The notes: generated from the letters alone by a model not told the origin. Positions 51,265-62,647 are shown, counted from the stretch's first letter. The stretch: DNA of 64,000 nucleotides from Cotesia glomerata (GCF_020080835.1 NC_058158.1:31390305-31454304), one strand, 5' to 3'. Program-made: numbers and translations.

Positions 51265-53347
51265 TCATTTTTTTCCAGGTTTGACGTTTTTACGTGGTGG
51301 AGCACCCCATCTTAATGCTGTACTGTCTACTGTTAGCCTTGGCCTCTTAAATTGTGAACTTTTGATGTGCTCTTCAACTAATTTTGGCGTTACACAAATT
51401 ACATGTTGACCTTTCCAATATTTCACCATATTCATACTTTGTAAGGTTGATATTATATCTGTTTGTGAGATACTGGTCATATTACTAAAAATAAAATTTT
51501 AAGAATTTATTATATAAAAATACAAAACAGTAAAAAATAATTATTTAATCTTCAACATTAAATTTGATTAAATTTACCTGAGATCTTTAATGCTTAATGT
51601 TCCTCTAAAATCACGTAATATCTCTAACAGGATCCAACTCCAATAACTACGATACGATAATTTACCGAGATCACTTAAAGGTTTTTCAGGACTTCCCACA
51701 GTCTGTTCAATTCTACTTAATTCATAACTGAATGCTATTAAAAGTTTGCCATATCCTTGTCTTTGAAATGGAGGTAATGTTAAAATACACGCAACGTTAT
51801 TACCGTCTGGCGACTCTTTTTCCTAATAAAACATTTAATATAAATTAATTAATGCCACTAAATTTATACAATTAATATCTAAATATTCATTCACTTACTT
51901 TTGAAAAATAACCAACTAAATGAGCTCCATGTTTATCAACTTCACATAAAATATAAAAAAGAAACGGTTCAACATCAAAATATAGTGTTTTATGGTCTAA
52001 AAATAATTTTGCAAGAAGACAAAGATTTTGACAATAAACTTTGTGTTCTCTACCATCGACTTCCCAAATACTCAGAGTTCCTTTACGATATATTTCTTTA
52101 CCAACTGGCTGTCTGTGTGTGCATTCACTCTGCAAAATCAACAAAATTTATAAAAATTCAAATAAAGATAACAGAAAAATAAAAATTATAGATATTATTA
52201 TAAAAAGTTACCATGTGATAACGATAAGTTTTTTCTAGTCTCATATACTTGAGACAATATTCACAAATCCATAATTTCGGCTGCTTGCCATATTCTTCCG
52301 GATAAGGACTAAAATACCAGGTGTCTATTTCATATTTTCCTAAAGATAAACTTTTAAAATAGTAAGCTTATTGTATTTTTAATAAATCTACTTATTATAA
52401 ATATTAATGTACATACCGATTTGAATTTTATCAATATATTTAACTTTCGTAATAGCCTCATGTTCTTTCTCAAGTGCCGCTGTCGTAGGATCCATCTCTG
52501 CGTATGTCTGAGCAATAAAAATAAATATAAGTTCAATGAATAATAATAACAACCATTAATTCAAATTAAATTATCATTTTTAGACAACTTACTTTTTGTA
52601 TGTGGTTAATTTCATCATGCCTTCTCTTTTGATTTCTCGTGATTTTTCTATCTGATGAATCAGCCAATAAATCACTTGCAGGATTGTGTTCGCTAGTTTT
52701 CCATCTCGTGTCATTCATATCAAATCTACTGGACATGATTCTGTCTCTCGGTACCCATTCATCCAGCCTCCTGTTGTATCCTTCATAATGTACGTAATAC
52801 TCATAATGCGATTCTAATTCGTTGTATCGGCTCTGGATTATTTCCGCAGGATCTGTTGTCAAAAAAGTCTATTAGTTATCAAATGTCATCATTCCTTTTT
52901 ATTTACAAAATTTTCCCGCGCATTTTTTTCTCCAACATTCACTTGTTTCTCAGCGAAATTACCGATCAACTATAAAACAATAATTCTATACGTCACTCAA
53001 TATACATGACTGAATAAAAAAGTAATTGTGACTATCAGTAATAGAGGATAGTTAAAAATAAAAATTAATAGCTGTAGGCAATAACAAAGAACATTCTAGA
53101 GTCGAGTAATTGAATAGTGTCATAGAGCGTGATGATAACAAACGTGTTACTCACGCCAAGAGTCATCGGATCTTCGCACAAGATAGTGTTCGCCAACGTC
53201 CAAACGCACTTCCTCCGAGCTATCAGCGTCGTCACCAGACTCTTTTCCTCCATTAGTAATTGGATTTTCACGTTTTTCTTGCTTCACCATTATTTCCTTA
53301 GCACTCACAACGGTACTCTCCTTGCCTCGTAGCTCCATATCCGCCAT
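51265..53347 (-). CDS. mof: MOF/KAT8 MYST histone acetyltransferase; 7 exons, 455 aa
   Basis: Minus-strand exons 53347-53155, 52852-52593, 52507-52417, 52339-52212, 52129-51899, 51822-51578 and 51484-51265; all GT-AG, frame closed at 455 aa. MOF acetylates histone H4 Lys16 in the MSL and NSL complexes, the former being the dosage-compensation complex in flies. An acidic N-terminus leads to the chromo-barrel domain (about 50-120; YYVHYEGYNRRLDEWV). The MYST zinc finger begins WICEYCLKYM and ends in HM-SEC-H across the exon 4/5 junction. The catalytic core has Cys 313 in NNVACILTLPPF, the acetyl-CoA loop QRQGYGK (321-327) and Glu 347 in GSPEKPLSDLG; the 34-residue Cys-Glu spacing equals that of human KAT8. 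Length is normal and every key residue is present. The ATG has a good context (AAAATGGCG). Confidence 0.95.
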
Positions 53348-53590
53348 TTTGGAATAAAAATAATCAAGCGCTGCTAAGTGGGAAAATGTGCCTTGAGTAT
53401 CTTTAGCTTGCGTTTAATTTTTATTGTAAAACGTTTGATGTACGAAACTCCAAGTAATTCTTATGACTAAAACTATTACCGGCAAATTATTTAATAAGTT
53501 GGAGATGGAATGGCTTTACGCCAACAGTTGGTAACATTTATGTGTACATCTTATAGCTTTGTCTTTTATTATAGTATGAATATGTAATTT

Positions 53591-53653
<63 letters not shown>

Positions 53654-55041
53654 AATAATAACAACAATAGTAATAATAATAATAATTGATACTATTATTA
53701 TTATCATCATAATAACTGTGCAAGCGTATAATCGAGCTTATACTACCATCTAGCGGTTCAATTGTAAAAATTTAAGAGTTTTTCTTACCAACAAGTAATA
53801 TTGAAAGTATGTAATTCTAAGAATTTTGAATTAAAGAGTGAATGAGAGTGTTTAGACTCCCACAAGTAATTGTTTAATAAATAAAAATATAGAAAAATCT
53901 TGTTAAAACAACAATTGTTATTTAAAAAAAAAGTTTTCATTGTTTTTTTTTTTTAATTTATTGCTGTTAATATTAAATCCTTATTTTGAAATTTTTCAAA
54001 ATATTTCTTGAACGTTTTTGCGCATCTAGAGAATTAGTGACGCTATTTTTCATTCACGCGGTACAAAAAGCCGGGAATTGACAGAATAGTCGACGGCTGG
54101 AGTAATTTTTTGATATTTTTGGTTTTTATACTGTTGAAATTTTTCATTTTTGTTCAAATAACTTTTTTATTAGCTAAATAATAATATTTGTTTATAAAAA
54201 TTATTTAGAATTTATAAATTAACAATAAATATGTCAGTTAACTTGTCGGAGTAGGAGAGTTGATTCCAGCTTAACGTTGCTTCATCACTTTTACAGTCTT
54301 TGCTTCTGTGAAGCTGAATGTTTATTATTAAGTATTTTATTTAAAGTTGTACTGAAATTTGGTGCAAGTAATGTGTGTTTGGTGAAGTGTTCATAAGTAT
54401 CAGCGAGTATTATTTTAACAAACGTTGATGAATAGTTACGTTAATGTTGATAATTTAGTGTTTCGTTAAATTTGCTGTTAATGTTGAGTCAGTTAAAAGT
54501 GCTTATAAAATATATAAAAATTTTCCAATCAGACGATATCAAGAACTCAACAATTTTTCGAGCAGAATCTTTAAGGTAAATAAAATAAACATTATAAGTA
54601 GAAATTTGAATCGCGCGCGATTATACATTGATACTAAGTTAACTTCACGAGTAATCATCAACTTTAAGTTGAAGGATAAAAAAATTAAATTACATCCAGT
54701 TTTGTTATATAATTTATTTATTCAATTTGGATAATTTTATTCTTAAAAGTACTAGAGTAATTACTCTTATATTTAAATAATACAGGAATACTTTATAAAT
54801 TTATTTTTAAATAAAAATTTTTCATCACTAAATAACTATCATTATAATTATCAAATACCGTAATTTATGTACAAATATAAATTACAAATAATCTTAATAA
54901 AAAAAGAAACAAAAATTATACAATGTTTATAATAATGAAAGTAGCAGACATTAGATTAAAATTTTTTCAAAATAAACGAATAAAATATTAGAAAAATTTA
55001 TTAAAATGCACACTAATTAAAAATTTATTTTTCTAAGTATT
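53348..55041. other. Intergenic region
   Basis: Upstream of mof, with a long CAA repeat. The 54200-54580 stretch ends in a donor-like AAG-GTAAAT and could be a non-coding first exon of a plus-strand transcript, but nothing decisive is seen. Confidence 0.45.
53591..53650. repeat. (CAA)20 microsatellite
   Basis: Twenty uninterrupted CAA units followed by imperfect AAT/AAC units. The frames through it (poly-Val, poly-Asn) are artefacts. Confidence 0.95.
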
Positions 55042-56069
55042 TAATTTATTAGGGGTGTGCGAATGGTGTTCGAATCGAATCGAATCGAATAGTACTATTC
55101 GATTCGAATAGTTCGAATTATTCGAATCGAATAGTACTATTCGATTCGAATAGTTCGAATTATTCGAATAATCCGAATAATTCAAACAGTCGTTTTCTGT
55201 TGATAAATCAGCTAATTTTCGTATAGAAATTACTTCATTTTATTTTATTTAACCGAATGAAGTCTTCATAATTATTTGATAGTAAAGTCTGCTTATTATT
55301 CGTGATAAATATTTATTGGTGTACTCGGACCCCCCACCTTGGAGCACCTCGCCATTTTGACATTTCTCCGGGAAAATTCGTTTTTTTTTTTAAATGAGAT
55401 CTACGACACAATCGATCAGACATTGAAGGAGTGTCAATATAGATTACATTTGGAAATTATATAGCTTTATCTCTAGCTACCATTATTTAAATTAATTGAT
55501 TTTTCAGTTCACTGAATGAATTATTCTATAATTGCGTGTTGATTTTATATTGTACTAAAAATTAGTGTTATAAAACTGCTATATAAAATCCTTTATTAAA
55601 AAGTTGATGTGATGATTTCATTGCTATCGCTTTTCGCTGCTATGGTAAACACTTTGGTTATCATGGCAACTAGGGTGAGACCTTTTATATGAGTACCCAC
55701 ATAAAATTTTTATATATTAGAAAATCGAGTGTGCTTCTGCCAACATGTTTATTATCGACAATTTAATTTATTAATATTTTTACGAATTTTATTCATTAAT
55801 ATTTAACCGTTGCCAAAGTTGTTACCGTAGCAACGATAAGCGACAACAATGAAAATGTCGCATAAGCTTTTAAATGAAAGATTTTATGTATATAATATTT
55901 CTCATATTTGTGAAACATACATAATAAATAAAATATTCGTGTAAATTCAAATCTTTTATTCGAAAAATCATTCGACAATTCATCGTGTAAACTCGATAAG
56001 TGTAAAATCAAAATGAGCTTACATAGTTGAAAATATTAACAGTGGACAAAATACAACGTCATATCTTAG

Positions 56070-57703
56070 GCGACGTGTTTGAGCTTTCTGAATTAAGTAG
56101 TTCGTCTGCTGTTAATTCTGAAGTAAAAACGAAAAAAAAAAAAACCTCATCATCACAACAGAAATCTGCTTCTCCATCACGCTCTGATAAAGCAAAAGTT
56201 TCGAAGCCTTCGATAACATCTGTTGTGCCTTGCTCGATACCACTCCCGAATATCGGACGGAAAAGGACAAAGACACCAAAGCAGATAGATGCGGGGCCAT
56301 CTACGAGTAAGAGTTCGGCGCAGGATTCTAGTCTTCAAGTAACTGGAAGTTCTTCTTCCCATTTGCAAGTACCAGAAGCAACAACAGAACGTTCAAGCAC
56401 TCAGATCGGTGATATAATCTCTCACAAATTCACGTCCTCCACGCCGCTGTCATCCAGTGAGAAGATTAAAACCATAGGAACTGAGCTGAAGGATGTTGAT
56501 CCGCCGGCTGTTGACGGAAGCTCGGATGATGTTTGTTGCTGCCTTCTCGAATGCAAATGCCCAAATTATAGTCATACAAAGCGACGGAGGTTAGTGTTGC
56601 ATGAGATGCAGCTCAAGCCGACTCTTGCGTCAAACAATCCAAGACTTTTAGACTTGCTTCCGAAAGATGAGCAAGAAATGAATCTTTTAATCCAGCCTAC
56701 ATATGTCGTTGACGGAAAGACGATGGTTAAATTCGTTTCTGTGCATGTTATCCCGGAATTGTCATCACAAATTGACCATCTCGAAAATCAGTCACATCTT
56801 GATATCCAGAATGAAGACAGCACATTGAAAGAATTTTATTGGATCGAGGACAATGATTTTGATGGAAAAACTGATCTTGATAATGACGAGCAGTCTGCTG
56901 ATGATGATGATGATGATGAACGGCTTAATAATGCTATGAAGACTGACTTAAAAGAATTGAAAGTTCCTGAGACGGTTGCTGACCATTCAAATGATCCTAC
57001 AAATTAAGATCATGACCAGGTAATTTCCAGCCCGGTCAAAATTACTGAAAATAGCAGCGAGCAGTTTGCTGATGATGATAAACGGCAGGACAATGCTATG
57101 GAGACTGACTTAGAAGAATTGAAAGTTCCTGAGACGGTTGCTGACCATTTAAATGATCCTACAAATCAAGATCATGACCAGGTAATTTCCAGCCCGGTCA
57201 AAATTACTGAAAATAGCAGCGAGAAGTTTGCTGATGATGATAAACGGCAGGACAATGCTATGGAGACTGACTTAGAAGAATTGAAAGTTCCTGAGACGGT
57301 TGCTGACCATTTAAATGATCCTACAAATCAAGATCATGACCAGGTAATTTCCAGCCCGGTCAAAATTACTGAAAATAGCAGCGAGCAGTTTGCTGATGAT
57401 GATAAACGGCAGGACAATGCTATGAAGACTGACTTAAAAGCATTGGAAGTTGCTGAGCCAACTGACCATTCAAAGGATCCTACAAATCAAGATCATGACC
57501 TGCAAATTTCCAGTCTGGTCAAAATTACTGAGAATAGCAGCGAGCATTCTGCTGATGATGCTAATCCTCATGACAATGCTATGAAGACTGACTTAAAAAG
57601 ATTGGAAGTTGCTGAGCCAACTGACCATTCAAAAAATCCTACAAATCAAGATCATGACCAGCAAATTTCCAGCCTGGTCAAGATTATTTGTAACATCAAT
57701 TAG
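56070..57703 (+). pseudogene. Acidic tandem-repeat reading frame carried by the hAT-like element, one internal stop
   Basis: A single frame runs from a possible acceptor (ATATCTTAG at 56061-56069) to a stop at 57701-57703, broken only by TAA at 57005-57007. The first in-frame ATG is as far in as 56606, so upstream exons or a lost start are implied. The N-terminal part is Ser/Lys/Pro-rich with basic clusters (KTKKKK, GRKRTK, HTKRRR), then a Cys patch (CCCLLECKC), then a more ordered segment (PTYVVDGKTMVKFVSVHVIP). The C-terminal part is five repeats of about 54 residues (DLKELKVPETVADH..., QDHDQVISSPVKITENSS, ADDDKRQDNA). It is not a transposase and I recognise no family. Composition suggests a nuclear, disordered acidic protein. 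The single stop replaces a codon that is CAA (Gln) in the other copies. Confidence 0.6.
56936..57700 (+). repeat. Five tandem 162/159-bp coding repeats
   Basis: Unit starts (ATGRAGACTGACTTA) are at 56936, 57098, 57260, 57422 and 57581: spacings 162, 162, 162 and 159. Units 1-3 are nearly identical and units 4-5 are more diverged, so the array grew recently at its left side. Confidence 0.9.
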
Positions 57704-58300
57704 TTATTGTCATTTTTTAAGATATAAGCTCATCCTCATGTTACGATCATTGAGACCTTCCATTTGAGTACGTACTCAATTTTTTTTTTTTTTATATTTT
57801 GTTCATGAGATATTTCTCATATTTGTGAAATATGTAAAATATGTAAAAAATTCGTGTTGGTATTCAAATGAAAGGTCTCGATAAGTGTAACTCTTGGATG
57901 AGCTTATATTGTTATAAATATCATCAGTAGACAAAATACAACGTCATATCGTAATTAATGACATTTTTTCGGACATAAGCTCATCCTGATGTTACGCTCA
58001 TCGAGACCTTTAATTTTAGTACCCACACGAATTTTTCTATATATTTTAATACATATGATATTTCTTATATTTGTAAAATATATAAAATATATGAAAAATT
58101 CGTGTGGGTATTCGAATGAAAGGTCTCGATAAGTGTAACTCCAGGATGGGCTTATATCGTTAAAAAAAGCGTGTGAAAATATAATCATTGGACAAAATAC
58201 AACGTTATTTCTTAATTATTGACATTTTTTAAGACATAAGCTCATCCTAATGTTACGCTCATCGCAACCCTATTTAAGTACGCTTCTGTCAAAATTTTTA
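57704..58300. repeat. Two and a part direct ~260-bp units, each a hairpin
   Basis: Units start near 57716, 57970 and 58235 (ACATAAGCTCATCCTRATGT or close variants) and end with GACAAAATACAACGTCATAT. Within each unit the start (GCTCATCC ... TCGAGACC ... ACACGAATTTTT) is complementary to the end (AAAAATTCGTGT ... GGTCTCGATAAG ... GGATGAGC), giving a ~170-bp stem-loop. A related half unit precedes the reading frame at 55660-56060. Confidence 0.7.
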
Positions 58301-58863
58301 GCATTAACAATTCCATTAATCAATATTTTTACAAATTTTATTCATTAATATTCAACCGTTGCCATGATAATCGTTGCCATAGTGGTTGCTATAGCAGCGA
58401 AAAGCGACAACAACGAAATCGTCTTCAATGTCTGATCGTTTGTGTCGTAGATCTCATTTAAAAAAAAACGAATTTTCCCGGAAAAATGTCAAAATGGCGG
58501 GGTGCCCCGGGGTAGGGGGTCCGAGTATACCAAGAAATATTTATTACAAATAATAAGCAGACTTTACTGTCGAATAATTATGAAGACTTCATTTGGTTAA
58601 ATAAAATAAAACAAAGTAATTTCTACACGAAAATTAGTTAATTTATCAACAGAAAACGACTGTTTGAATTATTCAGATTATTCGAATTATTCGAACTATT
58701 CGAATATTCGATTCGAAATTCGAGGCGAATAATTCGTAAGTTCGAATATTCGCACACCCCTAAAATTTATTTAAAAACTAAGCCAATTACTGTGTCTGCT
58801 ATTTTCAGTATCAGTTATATTAAGTCCGACTTAATAGTAAGAAATGCATCAAATGCAATTTAT

Positions 58864-59043
58864 TAACAGCCGAGACCAGTGATTGCAGTTTCAATCGGCT
58901 TAGCGAAACGAATGGAAATTTTGGAAAAACGTTTTTAGAGATAATAGATAATTTAATAAACTATTTCACCACAAAGCGTTTTTTTCAAAAATTTCATTCG
59001 TTTCGTGAAACCAATCGAAACTGCAATTGCTCTGCTGTTGGGA
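58864..59043. mobile_element. Short hairpin MITE, ~180 bp
   Basis: The left arm at 58864-58930 (containing TTGCAGTTTCAATCGG and CGAAACGAATGG) is complementary at about 85-90 percent to 58978-59043 around a ~45-bp AT-rich loop. Ends contain AACAGC ... GCTGTT. No coding capacity; family unknown. Confidence 0.65.
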
Positions 59044-59268
59044 GTGCAACAGAGATAGTTCCGTTGAACTCCGTGAGAGCAAAGCGAGAAAAAGATGGTC
59101 TCGCCTGTTAAAAGTAACAATGCGACTTTATAAATTTTTCCATACTTGTTTCACACTCAAAATAAATTCATAATTGAATAAAAATTTAGATACGTAGTAC
59201 GCGGTAATAACTTTGACATGCCATCAAGTCAATTTTGTGCATTTTGATTTGCAGATCCTCGTCTCTAA

Positions 59269-60634
59269 TCAGGAGTTTATTTTTTCGCCTAATGGTGGAG
59301 GTCGGAAGTTGTAGTCCATACGCCTTTGATGCTGCTCGTATAATCTTCTTTCCCGTTCACGTCGTCTTTGCTCGCGAATTTCTTCTGTTGGATCGCCAAA
59401 TTCTTCGACAGTTTCTTCTTCCCATCCGGTTGCGTTTTCGTCCCATGTCTCAAGCTCATTCTAAAATTGATATAGAAATTAAATGATTAAATTGTACTAG
59501 TTTTTTAAATATTGAAATCTAGTAGACAGTAACTTACAGTCGGTACTCTTTCAGAAGCAATAGCAAATTTAGATAAATTCATAGAAGTTTCTTCAGTCTT
59601 TGGATCTCTAAGAAGTATTTTCTTTTGCTTGGTTATTTTTGGTGTCATGTCCTGAAAAAATTTATTTGTTTTTTAAACTACAATTATTCGTAACTCATGG
59701 TATTGAAATTAACAGACACGGTAATTTTTTAAGATTTTTCTAACAAATAAATTATAATAGAATATTTATAAAAAAAAGTCTACATGTAGAAGTTAAAGAA
59801 AACTATGTGCAATTTTTTTTTTATATTTACTTCCATCATACTGATTAATTTTTTTATAAAAACTAAAAAATGGTCAAATGTCAACAGATTTCGTGATTTT
59901 AATTCTAGCTTAAATATAAAATTTTTAATGAATATTATATGTAAATTTTTCACTGAGAAAATTCATAGAAAATTTTAAGATTTAAGAAAAAAAATTTTGT
60001 AGTTGAAAAATTCTTCAAAATAATGTTTTTGATTTGATATCTTGTTTTTTAATCCAAGTTAAATTTTTTATCAATTGCATATTAAAAATAATACATAGAT
60101 CTTGTTGAAAAAAAATGAAATTTATAAGAAAATAATTTCGACATTACTTGCCGTAAATTTATATTCTATAATTAAAAAAAAAAAAAAAAAAAAACTATCA
60201 TTCATTTAATTAACAATCATAAATAAATGTACCTGAAAGAAATCAACTTGAGTTTCTTCCCCAGCTTCAGGAGTTTTAGCAATTTGTTGACGGTACTGTT
60301 CTATTTTACTCTGAACGGTATTACATGGTTTATTTGACACAACAACCACAGGATTTTCATCCCATTGCTCCCAATTTTCTGGTTCCTGCAACTAAAAATA
60401 ATTACTGTTCCATTGCATAATTAACTTGCAATTTAATTAAAAAAAAAAAAGAGATAGAAAGAGACGTACCACTTTGTTATTAACAGAGTTAGGTATAACA
60501 CCAACAGCTGACAGCGGAATAGAATCGCACGAAGATCTTCTTCTCCGTCTGAGACAACATAAGGCACGTTTAAAAATACTTAATAAAAATACAAAAAGTG
60601 CTTTCAGCCGATTAACTAAAAATTCCATAGCCAT
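59269..60634 (-). CDS. EBAG9/RCAS1 orthologue (Golgi/vesicle-associated protein); 4 exons, 209 aa
   Basis: Minus-strand exons 60634-60470, 60391-60233, 59651-59538 and 59460-59269; all GT-AG and phase 0, giving 209 aa against about 213 in vertebrates. An N-terminal hydrophobic anchor (about 12-28; ALFVFLLSIFKRALCCL) is followed by a basic stretch of five Arg. WEQWDENP, DFFQ-DMTPKITKQKK and ELETWDENATGWEEE occur in the order seen in EBAG9, and the protein ends in a charged Arg/Glu helix (REQRRRERERRLYEQ). Family members sit on Golgi and secretory vesicles and affect regulated exocytosis and glycosylation. The first true ATG is at 60634; an in-frame GTG precedes it. Confidence 0.85.
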
Positions 60635-61385
60635 CACCGTGAATTTTCATACACGGTATCCACTGTGTCTTAACCTCTCTAGCACTTTGACGTGGACAAA
60701 TGGGCCAATACGTCAACAATAAACTGACATTTAAAATTTACTCATACGAAATTATAAAATAAGAAATAATGATAAGAACGAGTTCAAGTTCCGATTACTT
60801 TTAATTTTATTACATTATTCCAAAACTATTGCAAGGTTTTGTTTTTATTCGTCTATTTAAATCGATGTTTTGATTCGACTTTACTCTCATTATATTTTTT
60901 TCCTTTTACCTTGACGGAATGTATCGATTGCTGATAACCATCGAGATTTTATCCGCGTTTTGTTTGAATTATTCATTTTAAAGAAACTAATTATAAGTTA
61001 CTATATTAATAATGTCACATATTTAATTAATTTATGAATTTTATAGATAAAATATCAATCAATTTCTTTATTTTCCTAAAGATAAAAATAGGAAATACAT
61101 TTCAAGTTTTTTTTAAAAGTATTTTCAGCAAAAAAATTTCAGCGCAGTCTGATTGTTGCTAAATGTACTATAAATTCGTAGTTTGTAAAGAGCGCTTTAT
61201 TTTCGCAGGATATATCGTTTCATAATATTTTGGTATTCCCATATGTATGTACAGACTTACAAATGGTAATCCCTTAAGTAATTTTATACCACAGTCTAAA
61301 TTTACGACTTATTTTATACCACAATCGTTCAGTCATCGGTCGTTCGAACTTGTTCAATTTTCTCGATCTCAATTTATCGCCGATA
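60635..61385. other. 751-bp divergent intergenic region (EBAG9 / viperin)
   Basis: Shared upstream space of two genes pointing away from each other. AT-rich; no clear TATA box or factor site that I would stand behind. Confidence 0.5.
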
Positions 61386-62411
61386 ATGTGCGTGTGTACG
61401 TGTATTGTGATTATTCTGACAATTTTTGTTATTTTTTTCGTTCAAAAATTTTCGAATAAAAACAAAAACAAGACTCAAAAATTTAAAACTACCGATGAAA
61501 ACAAAAAAAATTATAAAAAGCTAATTTCGGTAAATTTTCATTTCACAAGAAAATGTAATTATGAATGTGGATTTTGTTTTCATACTGCTAAAACTAGCCA
61601 CTACACCGAGCTAGAAGAGGCAAAACGAGGTCTTCGTATGGTCAAAGAAGTAGGTATGAAAAAAATTAATTTTTCTGGTGGCGAACCGTTTCTTTATCCA
61701 AAATACTTAGGAGAGCTAATAAAATTCTGTAAAACAACTCTGGAACTCGAATCAACCTCGATTGTTTCAAACGGGTCACAAATAAAAGAATCTTGGTTCC
61801 AAAAGTATGCAAAATATTTGGACATTCTTGCAATTTCTGTTGATTCTTTCAATGAAGAAACAAACATAAGAATTGGACGAGGTCGCGGTAAACATTTGGA
61901 GAAACTGTCTGATATTCGCGACTGGTGCGAAAAATACAACGTCAAATTCAAACTTAATTCCGTTATCGGCACCTATAATTGGCAAGAAAACATGGTTGAA
62001 GAGATTGAGAACTTGAGACCGTTTCGATGGAAGGTTTTTCAGTGTTTGTTAGTCGATACTGAGAATGCTGGCGAACAGGCGATTCGCAAAGCCAAAGAAT
62101 TCATCATCACCGATCAACAATTCGAAGATTTTTGCTCAAGACACCGACATTTGTCGAGCTTTGTTCCTGAGCCCAACGTCTTGATGAAAGAATCGTACAT
62201 TATATTGGACGAATATATGCGGTTTTTGAACAAAGGTGACGTTTATAAGGAGTCAAAGTCTATTTTGGAAGTTGGAATTCTTAAAGCGATGGAACAAATT
62301 GATTTTGATGAAAAATCATTCAACGCTCGAGGTGGAGTATACGATTGGACAAAAACGGACCATTTAAATGTTAATGGTAATTGTGGTTCTGACGATAAGC
62401 TTTCTTGGTAA
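61386..62411 (+). CDS. Viperin-like radical SAM enzyme (RSAD2), intronless, 341 aa
   Basis: One uninterrupted exon. Viperin converts CTP to ddhCTP, a chain terminator of viral RNA synthesis, and normally sits on ER and lipid-droplet membranes. The N-terminus has a hydrophobic segment (about 5-23) in place of the amphipathic helix. The radical SAM cluster motif CNYECGFC (Cys 57, 61, 64) is followed by HTAKTS, GGEPF at 98-102, SIVSNGS, DILAISVDSF, IGRGRGK, NSVIGTYN, RWKVFQCLLV, SYIILDEYMRFLN and a terminal Trp, all in the order and spacing of animal viperins. The ATG at 61386 is the first in frame; an upstream TTG would add 12 residues. The C-terminus (after GGVYDWTK) is about ten residues longer than in vertebrates. 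No damage is visible. The lack of introns suggests a retrocopy or horizontal gain. Confidence 0.9.
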   Translation: MCVCTCIVIILTIFVIFFVQKFSNKNKNKTQKFKTTDENKKNYKKLISVNFHFTRKCNYECGFCFHTAKTSHYTELEEAKRGLRMVKEVGMKKINFSGGEPFLYPKYLGELIKFCKTTLELESTSIVSNGSQIKESWFQKYAKYLDILAISVDSFNEETNIRIGRGRGKHLEKLSDIRDWCEKYNVKFKLNSVIGTYNWQENMVEEIENLRPFRWKVFQCLLVDTENAGEQAIRKAKEFIITDQQFEDFCSRHRHLSSFVPEPNVLMKESYIILDEYMRFLNKGDVYKESKSILEVGILKAMEQIDFDEKSFNARGGVYDWTKTDHLNVNGNCGSDDKLSW

Positions 62412-62490
62412 TTGAAATTGAACAAAAATAATATTTTTAAAACTCAGGGAAAAATACCATATATTATTATATATAAAAATATGTTATATA

Positions 62491-62647
62491 CACTGGTAGA
62501 AAAATTAACTTGATTTAAGATAAAAAATTTTAAAATAATTTTGAAAGTGATCATCATCTTGATTAAAAAATAAAATTGTTTTTTATTTAAGTACATAGGA
62601 CTCAATAGATAATTTTTCTTTTGAATCAAGTTAATTTTTTATCATTG
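62491..62647. mobile_element. MITE with CACTGGTAGAAAAATTAACTTG-type ends
   Basis: 157 bp bounded by CACTGGTAGAAAAATTAACT on the left and the near complement (AGTTAATTTTTTATCATTG) on the right, flanked by TA on both sides as in Tc1/mariner-type insertions. Same family as the copy in the sulfotransferase intron. Confidence 0.65.

Larger units (their letters stand above)
55050..58762. mobile_element. hAT-like inverted-repeat element, 3.7 kb, with very long arms
   Basis: Ends are TAGGGGTGTGCGAA at 55050 and the complement TTCGCACACCCCTA finishing at 58762. Flanks TAATTTAT (55042-55049) and AAATTTAT (58763-58770) agree at 7 of 8 bases, fitting an 8-bp hAT target duplication. Subterminal TTCGAAT motifs are dense on both sides. 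The arms remain complementary far inward: 55200-55430 pairs with 58440-58640, and 55610-55680 with 58350-58430. There is no transposase frame. The centre carries the acidic-repeat reading frame and hairpin-bearing direct repeats. Confidence 0.8.

Noticed and set aside
53516..53710. Minus-strand poly-Val frame
   Set aside because: Pure artefact of the CAA microsatellite.
54200..54580. Non-coding first exon feeding the acidic-repeat frame at 56070
   Set aside because: A donor-like AAG-GTAAAT and an acceptor-like CTTAG exist, but there is no evidence that they join and the span crosses the end of the mobile element.
59235..59486. 83-codon plus-strand frame
   Set aside because: Antisense to the last exon of the EBAG9 orthologue.
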